Shown here in pieces: positions 11,830 through 26,340 of a DNA stretch of 64,000 nt. Made by a program: the position numbers and the translations under genes. The notes below the pieces were generated by a model. The model was given only the letters and a program-made list of their open reading frames with translations. It made no database searches and was not told the DNA's origin. The stretch's first letter is position 1. Each line of letters starts with the position of its first letter. Origin of the DNA: Scedosporium boydii (lineage: Eukaryota > Ascomycota > Sordariomycetes > Microascales > Microascaceae); assembly GCA_002221725.1 (NCBI GenBank), contig NJFT01000007.1, positions 186,001-250,000 of the forward strand. Reading direction: 5' to 3'.

Positions 11830-13799
11830 CTATCCCCAAACATTGCGGAATTCGTCATTCTCGTTCACTTCGTAGCGTGGGGTGAATGTCGGCTCCTCCA
11901 CCGTTTCCTCGTTCTGAGGAGACGTCCCCCGGTCATCTAATGTGGGTTCGTCTCTGGTGGCAGTAGTGGCATACCCTTGGGAGACCGGGGGTAAAGCGAG
12001 TGCTCGAGATTCGGTCGCTACCTCTTGCAGCGATGACCGGCCGCCGCCACGATCGCTCTGGGTGTTCTCCTGAGGCGGCGGACGTCTCTTCTTCTTCTTC
12101 GTGACGGGAGTTCCTTCACTAGGACCTAGGCTCTGCGCAGCCGGCTTCGAGGGAGGCCGCCGATTCGCCGTAGGCCGTAGAGGTGGAGTCTGATATCTCG
12201 CGTGCAGAGGCTCGCTAGCGGTAATGACAGGATACTATGATTGTGTCAGCGTTTGACCTTGAGAGATAAGCGCAAGGTGAAAACATACGTTCCAATCTCC
12301 ATATTCAAGCTCTCTTGCTTTATCATAAAGACGTTCCTCCTCGGGATCTAGGTTCAGCTCTTCGTCAAACGTGCTTCCGCTTGACTCGCTTGTGGTTTGT
12401 GCCCTACTCGAAGAGCCGGCATAAGCCGGGCCCAGGAGAGGCGTGGTTGCCGAAACCTGGCTCTGACCAGGTTTTGGAATCCAGTACTTTCCCTTTCCTC
12501 CTCGCTCATATCTCATACCTTCCTGGATGCGGGCGAGTCTTGATCGAGAGTCCTCGTGGGCCATAATCTTATCGCCCGAGTCAAAGGAGCGGTATCCATA
12601 GCTGTCACCCTTGAAAGTTTGTTTTGAGTCCTCGATGAGGTCCTTCGGCCCAAATGCGTCTTTGAAGGCATATCCGAGAGGCATACGCGCGGAGAAGATG
12701 CTATTATCAGCAAAGTCCTTCCAGGAAAAGGCGTACCAGTGCGCAATGGCAAATGCAGGCATTTCAATACAGATCAAGGCATCTTGAATGGCGGCAGCGA
12801 GGTTGTCAGGGGTGTATCCATCTACATCGTCTGGAATGGCACCTAGCCAGACCAGGATCGAGAGGAAGAACCCTTGCCAATACGAAGCAAAGATGATGAG
12901 TTTGATGCATAGGAACTTGGGAACGGGTCGGAACGGCTTCAGGTCGTTATTCATGCAGACCCAAAACAGGCCCAGAGCGTAAAGGCTGACGGTCACGCTG
13001 ATGTTGTAGATGATGCCGCTCCAGAAGTAGCCCGATTTTAAGCCAATGTAGCCCTCTTCATAAACACCACAGGCCTTCATGATAACGGCGGCTAGCGCCA
13101 GAAGCGGCTTCAGCCACGTGTATTGTAGGATACCTCGCTTGATGGCGAGGAAGGTGTGCGGATCGGAGATGTCGACCTTGGAGAGAACGTGATTGAGAGG
13201 CCAAAGATGGCTGACCGGAGCCCTCCCGTGCATCATGATGATCAACGCCCTCTCGCCCCCAATATAATTGATGAGGAGCTGGAAGAAGGTGTAAATCGTG
13301 AACGCCTGCACTCGTTAGCGTCTTAATATGCCATCCGGACCAGGCTCTGTCGGAATTGGATTCGCACCTCATATATATCGCGGATGGGATCGAGAAAATG
13401 CGACGCCGTAATAGATATCATACTTGTCCATGATGCAATCGCGTAGATTGGGACCCTGGTCGAACGTGTCAGCCTGATCCTCCCCGACTTCGACAATTCC
13501 AAAATCGACAACACGTACATCAACAGTATTCGGACTACATATCGCTGGAGGAGAGGTTTTCGATAGTTTTTTCTACAGAGGGCATAAGTACCAAAACACC
13601 GAAGGCAGTCGAAGTTGGATACAGTGGTTTCTCACGCTTGTAGGAAGATTGAGCTGTCAGGAAAGGCGATATTAGTGGGTGGCATCAAGATGGCAAAGAG
13701 ACTTGGAACTTACATAGTGGACAACAGTGTCGCGGTCAAGGCTGCAACGCCAGCGACTGCGATAGTCGTGCTGGCAAGCCTATGACCCGTACCACCCAT
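11830..13799 (-). CDS. TMEM184 / organic solute transporter Ost-alpha family membrane protein
   Basis: A seven-helix membrane protein of the Ost-alpha/TMEM184 family, 555 residues. I rebuilt six exons: 13714-13799, 13636-13653 (18 nt), 13519-13572, 13368-13455, 12289-13305 and 11830-12234. Joining them restores STISIFLQAKNYRKPLLQRY, VVRILLMVPIYAIASWTSM and DIYEAFTIYTFFQ, all conserved in the family. A GGERALI segment, further helices and a long Ser/Pro-rich, basic cytosolic tail follow. Intron 3 (13456-13518) is 63 bp and free of in-frame stops, so it can be mistaken for coding. The start at 13799 is preferred because family-like sequence begins there; an in-frame ATG at 13973 is possible. 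Family members are linked to solute transport or vacuolar functions; the substrate is unknown. Confidence 0.85.
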
Positions 13800-14738
13800 T
13801 TTCGGGTTCGGAACGCGGTGCCTTGTCGCGTGCGTCGACCAACTCAAGATGATCTCTCCTCTAATGTTCGGTCGAGATCGACACCATGTCGGAAAACCTC
13901 CACAAGAAGCCTTTCGGTTTTCGAATTTCGGGGCGGTGAGTGACGGCCAGGTAGAAGCAAGCGGCGCAAGCAAAAATCCTAGGTCTCTGTGGCTAGACTT
14001 GCTAACGGTCTCGGGCGATATCCCTCTGCTGAGTGCTGATGAAGAGGAATATCAAGACTGTCTGAGGATGGAGGCGGCATCAGCAAGGCACCCAGATTAA
14101 TCAAGTTGGGGGAATGACGCGACACCATCTGCAATTTTATGCATCTATGATCGCTGCTGCAGAAGCTTGGAGCTCGACTAGTACTGGTTGCTAGGAGGTA
14201 TTAGGTACATAGGCGCTCTATCTTATGCGCAGGTCCCCACTAAATACAGCCACTCATAACCAAGATTTGCGCCGTTATGCCCAAAGTCCCCACTTCTCTC
14301 CCAACATATGAAATGTACTAGGTACCTATTTATGCTAAGCAACTTGTCAAATCCACTGTGGCCCGAGGACCCTGTCGCGACTTCCCATTCATTGAAGGCG
14401 GTAATTCTTGTCACCGAAAAGGAGATTTGCTTGACGAACGTCACAACTACGATTCACCGAGTCCTTCGAGCGACGGCAGCGAGTGTCGATTTAATCTTCG
14501 GACCGAAGTTGGCCAGAACGGCTCCAGTTATGCTCTGACCGAGACGCGAGTTCCAACGAACCACACCGAGGCCCGAAGCTTCAACACTCTCGACAACATC
14601 ATGTCAACTTCCGTCTGGTCGACCCATACAGCTGCGCGGATGCTGCAATAACTATTTCCTTGGGCGAGAAAGATAGAGTGCTCAGCTCTTTCAGCTAACT
14701 GGAAGCGATTATAGCACTGGTCAGGGGCTGTTGGAACC
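13800..14738. promoter_or_regulatory. Divergent promoter region (TMEM184-like / CSF1)
   Basis: This stretch of 939 bp lies between two divergent start codons. I see no supported gene; open frames at 14308-14651 are short and carry no domain. Confidence 0.5.
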
Positions 14739-17700
14739 ATGTCGAACACCAATCCCAATGCCTTGCCCTTGGACGAAGCTCGATCTTTCAATCCGTCAGC
14801 TATGGCCCGCGATCCGCCGGTTTTCAAGGTCTTGAACTAACGGCTACTTTTCTAGGGTGTTTGTCGTCTACTTTCTCATCTGTACCGGCTTGAGCATCTT
14901 CTTCCTCCTCTACTTTAACAGGGTCTTCGCTTGGCTGGCGGCCTACGGAATTCGAACCTGGACATGGCACCGATATCGTATATACATCGACTTCCAAGCC
15001 CTTCAAATATCTTTCCTTGGAGGTCGAGTCTTCTTCACAGGTCTAAGATATCACGGAAACAATGAGACATTCCATATACAGAACGGCCACATCACCTGGA
15101 ATTACTGGTTACGTCGAGTCCGCGATGTTGATATCAGCACGAAATCTACGAGTCCCCACGAGGCTGACGGGAAGCGCCAGAACTCAAGCCTGCCGTGCCG
15201 AGTCAACGTGTCCTTGAACGGATTAGAGTGGTTCGTCTACAATAGAAGCCCCGTTTATGACGGGATACTCAAAACTCTGTCCGATGATAAGCCACCTACC
15301 GACTTGGGCACTGAGGATTCGACGGAGGAGAAGGCTGGGAAAGTTGGTCAATCGAGTACTGAGGGTGCCTCCATACCACAGTATGGAATTCTGTCCAGCC
15401 CGGACAACGTTCAGGCTTGTGAGGAACCTGGTGACTGCGATGATAGTGTCTCTTCAGAAAGCTCCGACCTGCCCTTCCTGCTACAGCTTTTCCCCATTCA
15501 TGTTGAATGCCGAACGGCCGCCCTCGTAATGGGTAATGAGAATACGAAAGCCGTGCTCGTTATCAAGACCGAAGAGGCATCTGGCGATATCGACGCCGTC
15601 GAGTCAGGCTCTGTAGATCTGTACCGCCAGCTCTTCAAGTTCAACTTCCGCCATCCCGTTGTCGAGATGAGACCGAATGAAGACTATACGGAGGACCAAG
15701 AGTCGCGCGCCACGCGAGGGAAGCGCCCCGTGCAGAATATCCCGCCAATCAAAAAGAGAACGTTTCTCCTCCGAACCGGACGAAGGCTTACGAAACGTCT
15801 GAGGAATATGGTACCTTTTTGGCGAAAGTCGGTAGAGTCTCTATCTCCGATACGTAACGAAGGTCCGTTACCGACTCGTCCTCCAGGCACGGATGGTTGG
15901 CAAGGGCTGTCAAGGTACCTGAAAGATGATATGGAGGATAAAGCGCGGTGGGCATCCGTCGAGTATGCCGCGAATACCACCATCATCGATAGTCCCTCGG
16001 CAACCGTTGCCTTATTTTGGGATGCTCCAGCGAAAATTACCGAAGCAGCTGATCAGTCCGTCGAAAACATCAACGGCGACGACACCCCTCCGGCATGGGG
16101 TATTCATCTATCTATACAAGGAGGCACGGTAAACTACGGGCCCTGGGCGGACCGTCAACGAGCTGAACTCCAACGGTTTTTCTTCCCTGCCGCTTGCAAA
16201 GATGCTGTCCCGGCACAGCGGTTGAAGGTCGGGGACTATCGAGTGGCTACCAAGTTCACTTTATATGTTGAACTCGATAAGGAGGTAACGATCCGAGTCC
16301 CAACCAAAGAGCCTTCGAAGAACTGGCGATTCAAGAGTACCATACTTCCTACCCAGCAGAACCAGCCAACTCAAAAGCGAAAGGAACGGAACCGCGAGAA
16401 GAAACTGAACACTAACGACCCCTCGCGAATTCGTCCTGCTGGATGGCTTGACTTGAGAGTTTCCGCAAATGCTACTATATCTTTTGCAATGGATATGTTT
16501 GCTGGTTCAGCCGGGTATTCAACTACTGTTGACCTCGACTTGCCGGAAACGGATCTCTCCAGCAGTGTCAATCATGAATTGCTCTGGAGGTCTGGACCCC
16601 AGCGAATCTCATGCGACCTATCTTCCCCTCTGAAGTGGAATGCTCTTCGAACTTGGCGTTTCGACATCTCTAGTGATAACTTGGACCTTTTCCTCTTGCG
16701 AGAGCATGTGTTTCTTCTCATTGATCTCGTGGATGACTGGACCACGGGACCATTACCAGATTACCTCGTCTTCACTCCCTTCAAATACAATATCAACCTC
16801 GATTTCAACAATGTGAAAGTCTTCTTCAATGTCAACGACGCAAACGTCATCAACAATCCTACCTCGTTAGACGAAAACACCTACCTCATCCTCTCCAGCA
16901 AACTTCTTTCCGCCTCCGTCTCTATTCCAATCGATACTTTCCGACCTCCGAAGAATGCCATCCCTTTCGAGATTAAGGCGGACGCTCTTGAAGCGTCACT
17001 TCACCTCCCGCTTTCTAATACACAGGCCACTTTCCTACGCTCTAAAACAATAGGCCGGGCTGAGAATGCCGTTATAAGCGGCGAGTACCATTACAATGCA
17101 ACAACATCGCCAGCCAACACAGACACGCTCATTGCGAATATTTCGGGACAGTCCCCAACTGTGACTGCCTACGGCTTCCTCGTCAGGTATCTCTTGTCTC
17201 TCAAAGACAATTACTTTGGCGACCATGTCCACTTTCAGACGTTAGAGGAGTATCAAAAATCCTTACGCCAAGAGCCGGATTCGGCGGCCGCTCAGAATAG
17301 TCACCCCCCTCATCAGATATCCAACGATCTGGACGTTATTCTTAACCTCCGGGTCGATGATCCCCGACTTCTCGTTCCCGCCAATATCTATGATGCATCC
17401 AACAACATCCAGATCGAGACCGCGTCTCTTGGTATCGATCTTCGATTTACCAATTACTATATGGACCTGGAATTTTCAGTTAGCCCCTTAAATTTGTCAC
17501 TGGGCGTGGGAGAACCAGGCGACGACGGTTCTCCAACTGAGGCCGTGTCATCGACCCAGCTATTCATTGATGGGATTCGTGTATACGGGAACCGACTTTT
17601 TGGTCTCCCGCCAACTGAGCCCACATACCTATGCAATTGGGACTTGTCCGTTGGCTCTATCACTGGGGAGTGCACCGCCGAATTTCTCACCTCGCTGGCG

Positions 17701-20700
17701 CGAGGAGGGAAGGCATTTCTCTTCGGGTTTGATGACGAAGAAAATGCTCTTGTGCCGTACTCATCTCTCATCTTCCATGATGTCACTTTCCTTCGACTGA
17801 CGGTCGAATCCGTCAAAGTATGGCTACATGTTGATGAAGCGGCTTTTTTATTTTCGACGGAGTCTATTAGTGTCAGCTTCAATGATTGGGCTCGGACTCA
17901 TTATTCAAAGCGGGGGAATGTAAACATCCCCAATGTTCAGCTCGCTTGTTTTGACTCAGAAACGGCCGCTCGACACAAGTCGAGGCACCGCCACGATATC
18001 ACCCCAGAAGCACTTCTCCAGACCAGCGTTCATGTTGCATTAATTGGACGGAAGTTTGAGTTCTCTCAGGAGCGAAAGCTACAACAGGAGCTGGTCCGAA
18101 GAGAGGACCAGCGCACACATAGGACCCAGTTCCTTCTGCTTCCGGGATTGCCGTTGGATGAGTTTAACCCTACACGAATCGACCCTCCGGCTCAGGTTGT
18201 TCCGCCGATGCCCGAACCTATCTCGGAAACCCTTCCCCCAGATGACGGGAAATCCATTACTACTACAGGAACGCTGTCTATGCCGATGCCGTCCATCCGA
18301 AGGCAAAGCTCGTTTCTGAGCTTATCAAGCGCAAGCCAAAAGAGTGTAGTCCGTACTGACCCGTCAAGGTCTCGCAGTCGTGGTAAGGCCTCCTTTGCTG
18401 GAGCTAGACCAGAGCGTTCCGCCATGCATCTGAGAGAGTTTTCTACCTCATCTGAGCGCCACTCGGCATTTTACAGCGCATCGGGAGAGAATATCTACGG
18501 TGACTCAATCCGGCCATCTGTCGTCACATTCTCGAGCCAGTATTACCCACCTCCTTTTCCTCTTGAAAATCTCCAGCCAGACCCTAGTGATACGGCAATT
18601 CCAAGTGTGGAAACCGAAGATGCCGATTCTTTCGGTACCTTGGAACTCGACCTTGAAGACATTGACCCAGAGATTCTCAGCGAAGATCACATATACTCTA
18701 GCTTCATCATCGAGTTTCCAACAGGCATATCTGGCTTCCTTAACCCAGTTTCGGCACGATATGTGGCATCTTTACTCTCGGCACTCCAGCCAACTTCTCC
18801 GGAGGACGTTCTCGATGGACTGCAAATGAGTTCGATGACGGAAATTGTCGATCTCAAGAACTTAGCGAAGGTCCGTGGGGAGATCACAGACATCATGGTT
18901 AAACTTCCAAGCGCAAATATTCGTTTTATCAACTCCACAGAAGTAGGATTTGAGAGAACGACAAGTCCAGCACACGATCAATACGATGCTCTGTGCCGCA
19001 ATGTTGCTCTTGTTACTAGGGGCACCACGAAGTGGGATGACCCTTTCAAACCAGAAACCAAGGAGTCTCGCAGATCCCTACACCTGAGACTGGGCTCTGC
19101 CGAAATTACGGTCTCTGAGAGGTTTCCGGAGATGAACGAAACGCAGCCAGCGGTGATGGCCCAGATCGAGCAGGCGGTTGTGTCAGTCGGGTCCCGCGAT
19201 GTGACCTACATCGATGCGACTATCGGAGCTATCAGAGCCACCACTGCCTCGGGGAAGATTGACTACCTTGCTGGCCTCATTCACCGGACGAACCTCATGG
19301 TATCTGAGATGGAACACTTGTTCTCTGATGTGCTTTCGAAAACCGAGGACCGCCTAAGATACTTCATACATCACCTGGCCGTGCTGAGCAAACAAACGGG
19401 CGACGCGTCATTCTTTACCCGGCCATCTGCTGTCTTGCGATGTGTGGAATCTCACCTGCGCACTTTTGATTCCTGGAAATTGATACTGCGCCTGAGGCAG
19501 ATTTGGTCTGAGATGAGCATCGAGGAACAAGAGGCGCTTTATTTGGCTTGCTGGGCCTCTCATCCGACACCTCCGGAGAATGCCGCTGCGGAAACCATGG
19601 ATGCCTTTCAAAAATGGCGGAGTTGGGACCTGGGAGACCTTGAAGAATCAGTACTACTCAAGATAGTCTTTGACCTGCCAGACAGAAAACCTCAGATGCA
19701 GGACTCTCTCCCCTTACTCGGAGCTTGTCAAATTGACGAGATTGAGTTAGTCCTAGATCCTGGCCCGAAAGAGAACAAGACGACCATTCTGGATCTCACT
19801 GCCAGACTTGAGCGCAACAACAAGAGACACGATGTGTCGCAAGACCTCCAGGATGTTGAAGGGCAGCTGACTGTTCTCAACATATATTGTGATGAGGCGG
19901 CAATTAATATCAACTGGGAGCTCTGCGAGCTGGCGAACAATGTGTTGCGTCTTTACTCGGAGACTCTGGCGGCTGAAGAGTCGCCTTCTCGATCACCACC
20001 ACCCAGTAGCGAGACAGGCTCACCTTCTCCAAGGAAGCCCGAATCGCTCCATGTGGTTGTCTCTCTCGGAAGTGGCGCACTAGCAGTTGATACAATCAAT
20101 CTAAGTGCAAAGACTCTCGCGCATGGCCTCACGGTATCATTCCTCAGCCATGATGTAGGGGCGGAAGGCAGTAGCAGCAATCTCCTCGTCAATTGTGACG
20201 GCATAACATCAAGGCTTCACAGCCGTTCTGAATTACTAGGCATGGTGCAACTTCGGCAGCCTAGTGTATTCGCCTCTCACCAGATGCAAGAGGTCGACTC
20301 TGTAAACTCGCACACAGTCAAATCTACGGCGAGTAGCAGGAGCCTTACTCTCATCGTTAAGCAAGACCCTATTGCGCTATTAGAGGTTCTGGATCTGTTG
20401 GTTAGGGATGAGGCTATGCAGCTCTACAGGCTCAAAGAGCAACTGCCATCGTCTTCCCCAAAGCCCAAAAGGCGCAGCAAGCAGATCGCTGAGCGCCTAT
20501 CAGCATACAGGGTGAACGTAGCCTTGTTCCTCGATGAGTACAAGATCAGCGCACCACTACTTCAGTCACTCACATACAACGTATCTGGTGTTATCTCCAG
20601 GGCTGCCATCGCTGCCAATTTTGGCAAGGAGCTCATCTTCGACTTTGACATCAGCGAAAATTCCCACGAGATTCAAATCGAGGTCAACAATGAGCCAAGA

Positions 20701-23700
20701 AGCATCTCTCTCCTCAGCATTCCGCCCACGAACGGTCGGCTCACCAGCCACATCGGAGACTCGGAGCATGCTCTAGCCCTCTTCGCGTCCATGGAGCTCA
20801 TGCAGCTTGACGCCTCCGCTGTGTATAGTCTTCTTAAGGCTCTTAACCGTCCAGAGATATCCAATACGATTCACGATATCCAAGAGCAAGTGCAAAGCAT
20901 CACCGCACACATGGACGACTTGTTCGAACCCGACACCGTCGTTCAGGCCACGCCCGTCTCGCCGACCAAGTCAAGGACCGTCTACACCGTCCACCTCACA
21001 CTTGCGGGACTAGAGATTGCCGGCACAACTCCTCTTGATTCGCGAGCCCAGCCCGAAGCACAGCTTTTGGCTTGTCTCAACCGGATGCACTTTGAGATGT
21101 CTAACCAAGTTGAGGCTCGCGGTCCTGTTCTGGAGCACCCTGAACTTCACGTACATCTCGGCGAGATCTTGTTCGACCTGCGCAAGGGGCGGGAGGGTGA
21201 GATGAAATCTTGCGGGAATGTATCGTTCAGTGCCCTAATATCAGCAACCACCCGACCCGGGCCCGACGGTGAGGATGAGAGGGCGTTCAGTTTTAGGAGT
21301 GATGGTTTCGAAATTAACCTATCCCCGGAGACAATATCAACACTTGTGGATGTGTTGGGATACCTGGGAGATAAGATCAAGGATCTAGATACCTCGAGAG
21401 AACTGGAGTACTTGCGAAAACTGAGACAATCAACGCCAAAAATTGCGATCAATGACGAGGAGGAAGCTGATGGGGCGGACTTCATTGATAGCTTCTTGTC
21501 TTCAATCGTTTACCAATTCGAAGTCCACAATGCTCAGATGAGCTGGCTAATCATGGATGGCTTTGAAACGCCGCGGCCTGGGGAGGAGGACCTCGTTCTA
21601 TCAGTCCAGTTACTTGAGTTTGGTACACGCAAAACAAAGTCCGCTCGACTCGCGATTCAGAACTTCCAACTTCAGATGGTACCTCCAGGCTCTGATCCAT
21701 CCGTTCGGTCTCACCACTCAGCTCTGTTACCGGAGGTTGTTTTCAACGTTGCCTACTTCTCCACTCCCGATGCCCGTCGTCTAGCTTTCCAAGCTGTTGG
21801 GAAGTCCCTGGACCTTCGTCTTACTTCAGGTTTCATTATTCCTGCGTCCTACCTGAAGAATTCGATTGGCTTATCAGTCAAGAATGTCCAACAGGCATCC
21901 CAGAACTGGAACACAGGAATCTCGTCGACGAAGCCAGATGAGCCAGCAACAGCCCGAAACATCCTAGGTGCGAAACGCTTGGAGTCCATCCTCGTTGATG
22001 CCGATTTTGCCGGTGCTGTAGTACACGTGTCGGCAAAGAAACCTGGAGAGTCCCAGAAGCCCCACAACAGGGGAGGCCGAGCCGGTGCGGGCGGAAAGTA
22101 TGGTCAATTCTCGGATGACACGGGAGGTAGTATGTCCCTTCGCTCTCCGGGCTTGGCCTGGAAGATGGAATTCAGAGATAACGGAAAGGACGACCCTTCT
22201 CTATATGGAGAGGTCAAGATCGAGGAATCCAGCAACGTTTTGCATCCTTCAGTTGTTCCATTATTCATGGACATCACGTCGAGTATCAAGGACGTTGTTA
22301 GCAGTGACGAAGAGAGCCCCACCACCATTCCAGTGCCTACTTCATCGCCAAAGCAGGGCGAAGAGGAAAGGTTTCTGACGGCCGATACGGACGAGGTATT
22401 AGGACGTCTGAGATTAAACTTGGGCATGCGAATCTGCAAACAGGAGTTTACACTGAGCTGTCAGCCAATCGCTCGTGTTTCGGCTACCACATATTTCGAA
22501 GACATATACCTCACGGTTAACACGGTCAGATCTAGCGAAGCTGGCAATTTCCTTGCCATCTCCTCAACCATTAGCAATCTCCAAGCTTCCGTCCAGCACG
22601 TCTACTCCAGGGAATCTACGGGAAGCTTTGAGGTCGAATCTATTGTCCTGTCGCTCATGAACAGCAAGCACTTTAGCGGAAGGAGCGGCGTGTCCGCGAT
22701 ACTAAAAGTCAGCCCGATGAAGGTTGCGATCAACGCCAAGCAGCTGCAGGACTTCCTCCTATTCAGAGAGATTTGGTACCCGGCAGATATACGCCAGACA
22801 TCCGTAGCGCCCGTCGCTAAGCTGCAAACAGAAACGTCACAAGGTCACCTAGTCCAAAGATACCAACAAGTCGCCGCAACCGCCGCGTTCCCGTGGACAG
22901 CGACCATTGCCATCAGCTCACTGGAAATCAGCCTTGACCTTGGCCAGGCAATTGGCAGATCGGTCTTTGCAATCAATGACTTTTGGGTGTCGTCGAAGAA
23001 GACGTCGGACTGGGAACAGAATCTGTGTCTCGGCTTCGATCGCGTCGGCGCGGACTGCACCGGCCGACTCAGCGGGTTCGTCGCTCTCCAAGATTTCCGG
23101 CTCCGGACTTCTATTCAGTGGCCAATGCGAGAACAGGCATTAAACGAAACTCCATTGGTTCAGGCGTCTATTAGTTTTAGCCAATTCAGACTGAAGGCGG
23201 CATTCGATTATCAGGCGTTCCTTGTTGCCGATATTACGTCGTTGGAGTTTCTTATGTACAACGTCCGGCGTTCGATGGCAGGAGGCGGAGATCGCCTAGT
23301 TGCTATTTTCGATGGAGATGCAATTCAGGTATTCGGTACTACGACATCGGCCGCTCAAGCAGTCGCTCTCTACCAGGGAATCCAAAAACTTATCCAGGAG
23401 AGGAAGGGTAACTTTGAGACGTCTTTGAGGGAGATTGAAAGGTTTATGAGACGAACGCCATCGTCCCTGGTATCGACATCTCAACAATCAAGCCAGGTAC
23501 CGAAACTTCCGGGAGACGACACTCTATCCAAGTCGCCCATCTCGTTAGATACCGACGTCGTGGTGACCTTGAAGGCATTAAATCTCGGTGTCTTCCCAAG
23601 CACATTTTCAGACCACCAGGTTTTCAAGATGGAAGCGCTCGATGCACAGGCCCGGTTTGCCGCCAACGTCGTGCAACGCCGCGTTCACAGCATCTTGGAT

Positions 23701-24351
23701 CTCACCTTAGGACAACTGAGAATCGGCCTCGCCGGCGTCCGCAACATTGACGCGCCCAAGACTCTCAACGAGATCTCGGTAGAAGACGTGGTGGAGCGCG
23801 CGACCGGCTCCCGCGGCGGCACGATTCTCAAGGTGCCTCGAGTGCACGCAACAATGGAGACGTGGCAATCACCCAAGGGCAAACGGATCGACTACATATT
23901 CAAGAGCGCCTTCGAAGGCAAGGTCGAGGTAGGGTGGAACTATTCCCGCATCAGCTACATACGGGGCATGTGGGCGAATCACTCCAAGACGCTCGAGCAG
24001 ACTTGGGGTAAGGAGCTAGCCGTCATCTCTATCAAAGTCACTGGCGTTCCGGACGGCCAAGGGGGCGAGGAGGGTGAGGGTGGCGAGGGCGCTTCGGATC
24101 GGCAGAAGCAGAAGAAGATCACGGCAGAGGTCAACGTGCCGCAGAGCAAGTACGAGTACGTCGCACTGGAAGAGCCCGTCATCGAGACGCCGCAGCTGAG
24201 GGACATGGGTGAGGCTACGCCGCCTTTGGAATGGATCGGGCTGCATAGGGATAGGCTGCCGAATTTGACGCATCAGATTGTCATCGTGTCGCTTCTAGAA
24301 TTGGCTGGAGAGGTTGAGGATGCTTATGCGAGGATCTTGGGATCCTCGTGA
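14739..24351 (+). CDS. CSF1: Csf1 bridge-like lipid transfer protein (BLTP1 family)
   Basis: A 3,183-residue protein, the fungal member of the BLTP1/Tweek/KIAA1109 family. These rod-like proteins carry lipids in a hydrophobic groove at ER contact sites; in yeast Csf1 is tied to cold-dependent fermentation and GPI-anchor lipid supply. Exon 1 (14739-14794) encodes MSNTNPNALPLDEARSFN. A 61-bp intron (14795-14855, with a CTAAC branch site) leads into one very long exon (14856-24351). An N-terminal membrane helix at about 20-40 (VFVVYFLICTGLSIFFLLYF) is followed by the conserved RIYIDFQALQISFLGGRVFF and RYHGNNETFHI, the usual Csf1 start. Repeated beta-rich segments fill the rest. A Ser-rich disordered stretch lies near 1,110-1,215 and a Gly/Glu-rich one near 3,087. 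The length matches filamentous-fungal homologues (yeast is about 2,960). The first exon is inferred from splice signals. Confidence 0.92.
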
Positions 24352-26076
24352 AGATAAGGTCACGGTGGTGGCCATTTTTCACTTCATATTTATCTATCTG
24401 GAAGCCAAGTTGGGCGAGTGAGGAGGCGAAGCACTTCTTTGTACACTTTGTACGATTACCTACGAAGTAGAATGTATTATGATATCCTAATAAAGCAATG
24501 ACAAATTCGATTCATCCTTGAAAAGCTGCACGAAGTCTGAAGTCGAAGATGATTCGCCTGCAAATAAGCTCTTGCACCGTCAAGCTTGGGAAGTCTCGGA
24601 TTTAGGAGTTAACGATCCAGGATTTGGACTTGACCCGAAGGTGACAGCAGGCTCGTGCATCTCTACCATCATGCTATTGGGGGTGGCCAAAAAGGAGAGT
24701 TGCGCCGGTCCGGCGTAGAGTCATCGAGGTGAATCAGGCTAAGGTATAAATGGAATGATTTGATATGTTCGTCGATACTGGCGATGAGCACTATACGCTG
24801 TCTTTTGTGTATTTAGAGCGATGACATTTAGCTCATCCGCCGATTGACTCTGACGTGACCTTGCCAAGGGGGGTTTACTGAACATCGGGCAGCTGTGCTG
24901 TACATGCCCCATCGAGTCGGGCCAGGATACGTGCAGGCTTGGGCAGGGCATAATAATGTACGAGGACGAGGGTGGCTTGCTTGTCTGCGAGTCTTTCGAT
25001 TTTTTTTCCCTTTACCCCACCAGATGGCAGACAGCTTAAACAGGTGGCGTCATTATTCATCGCAGTTTTTGCTGAGTGCCCTCGTCTGGTCCTCTGAAAT
25101 AACTAGTGTTCGTACGGGCATATCTTGGAAATATATCCCAACAACATCAAATCGATTGATGTCCTTCCGATCCGATATTCTAGTATAGAGAAGAGTCGAC
25201 TAGGGTTTGGAGAAGTAAACCAGTTGAGGTCCGGGTCTAAGCTAGCTACGAAGCAAGCCTTGACGCCGGCCTTGTTCGAGGCAGTCTGCTTACACTGGAT
25301 ACCTTCAAGTAGTGTACTTTCTTGCTTCGTAAAAGATTGAAGCTATCATGTGGACACACACAAATCGGGGATAATACCAATTGTGTGGCTAAAAAGTCGC
25401 TGTAGCAGGGCTTTTAACCCTCTTGTTTCCGACACAATTTGATGTACTTCCATGATGGTGGGGTCAAGTTGCTGACGATTGGAAGGAGCGGGGTATGAGC
25501 AACAGCTCCGACCGAGCACACACCAATTGAAGAGGTATTGCTAGTATCATCGCCAAGTATCATAGCTAAAAAAGTCGAGGCTGGGAGTACGGCGCAGTTA
25601 CGATAGAGTACAACACTACTGCATAGCAACGTACGAAGGTGGAAGGGACAATGGCCCTACGACTGGATCCGACAGGTCTAGATGGTGGGAAGGTGGGAAG
25701 GAACGACTGCGACTGGGCGCTGCGCTGGTGGCAGGTGCCATAACAATATCGAGTTACCCCGCCAAAAGGCGAAGAAAATAGAGAGGCCACGGTGAACCGC
25801 AGGCGAAAACCCGAAGGGGAGAGGAAAAATTCTGGGCTGGGGGTACCTTGGGACTGTCTTGGTAGTACGCGAGTGTTCTGATACACATCCACATTGTCCC
25901 GGCTCTTGATCCACCCCTCCTGCCTCATGCCTGCTGCCACCACTGTCCATCCACTGCCCACTGCCCTGTGCTCGATTTTACTTACGTCGTACGCTCTCTT
26001 GTCTTTGGCCTCCCAAACCTCTCTCCTCTCTCTCTCTTTTCTCCCTCATCACACACATCCCAAGTCCCACAGGTGA
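24352..26076. other. Intergenic, Csf1 3' flank and EF-2 upstream region
   Basis: No supported gene. TACGAAGTA occurs at 24461-24469. From about 25,900 the plus strand becomes C/T-rich, with CT-runs near 26,010-26,045, as is common upstream of highly expressed fungal translation genes. Confidence 0.55.
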
Positions 26077-26084
26077 TATAAATA
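26077..26084 (+). promoter_or_regulatory. Candidate TATA box of EF-2 gene
   Basis: TATAAATA lies 264 bp before the start codon, directly downstream of a long CT-rich tract. A pyrimidine-rich leader then runs to the ATG at 26341. Position and context fit a strong core promoter with a leader of about 200 nt; no transcription start has been measured. Confidence 0.5.
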
Positions 26085-26340
26085 GCGAAGGACGAATTGG
26101 CTCACTGCGCCTGTTCCACTTTCGCCTGTTTTGTTCTCCTAGGTTGTTCTTTCCTAACTCTTAAGAGGTCGCCTCATTATTCGTGCAAACTCTACCATTT
26201 GAAATCCGCAATCGCGGGGTGCTGGTTTTAAACCCCGCTTTCCGCCCTCGCCTGCCCGACAGGTTTTTTTTTCACCTCTTCACCACCCAACTCCATCCAA
26301 ACAACCATCTTTAAACGGTATCGAAAAAAATACCGCCAAA

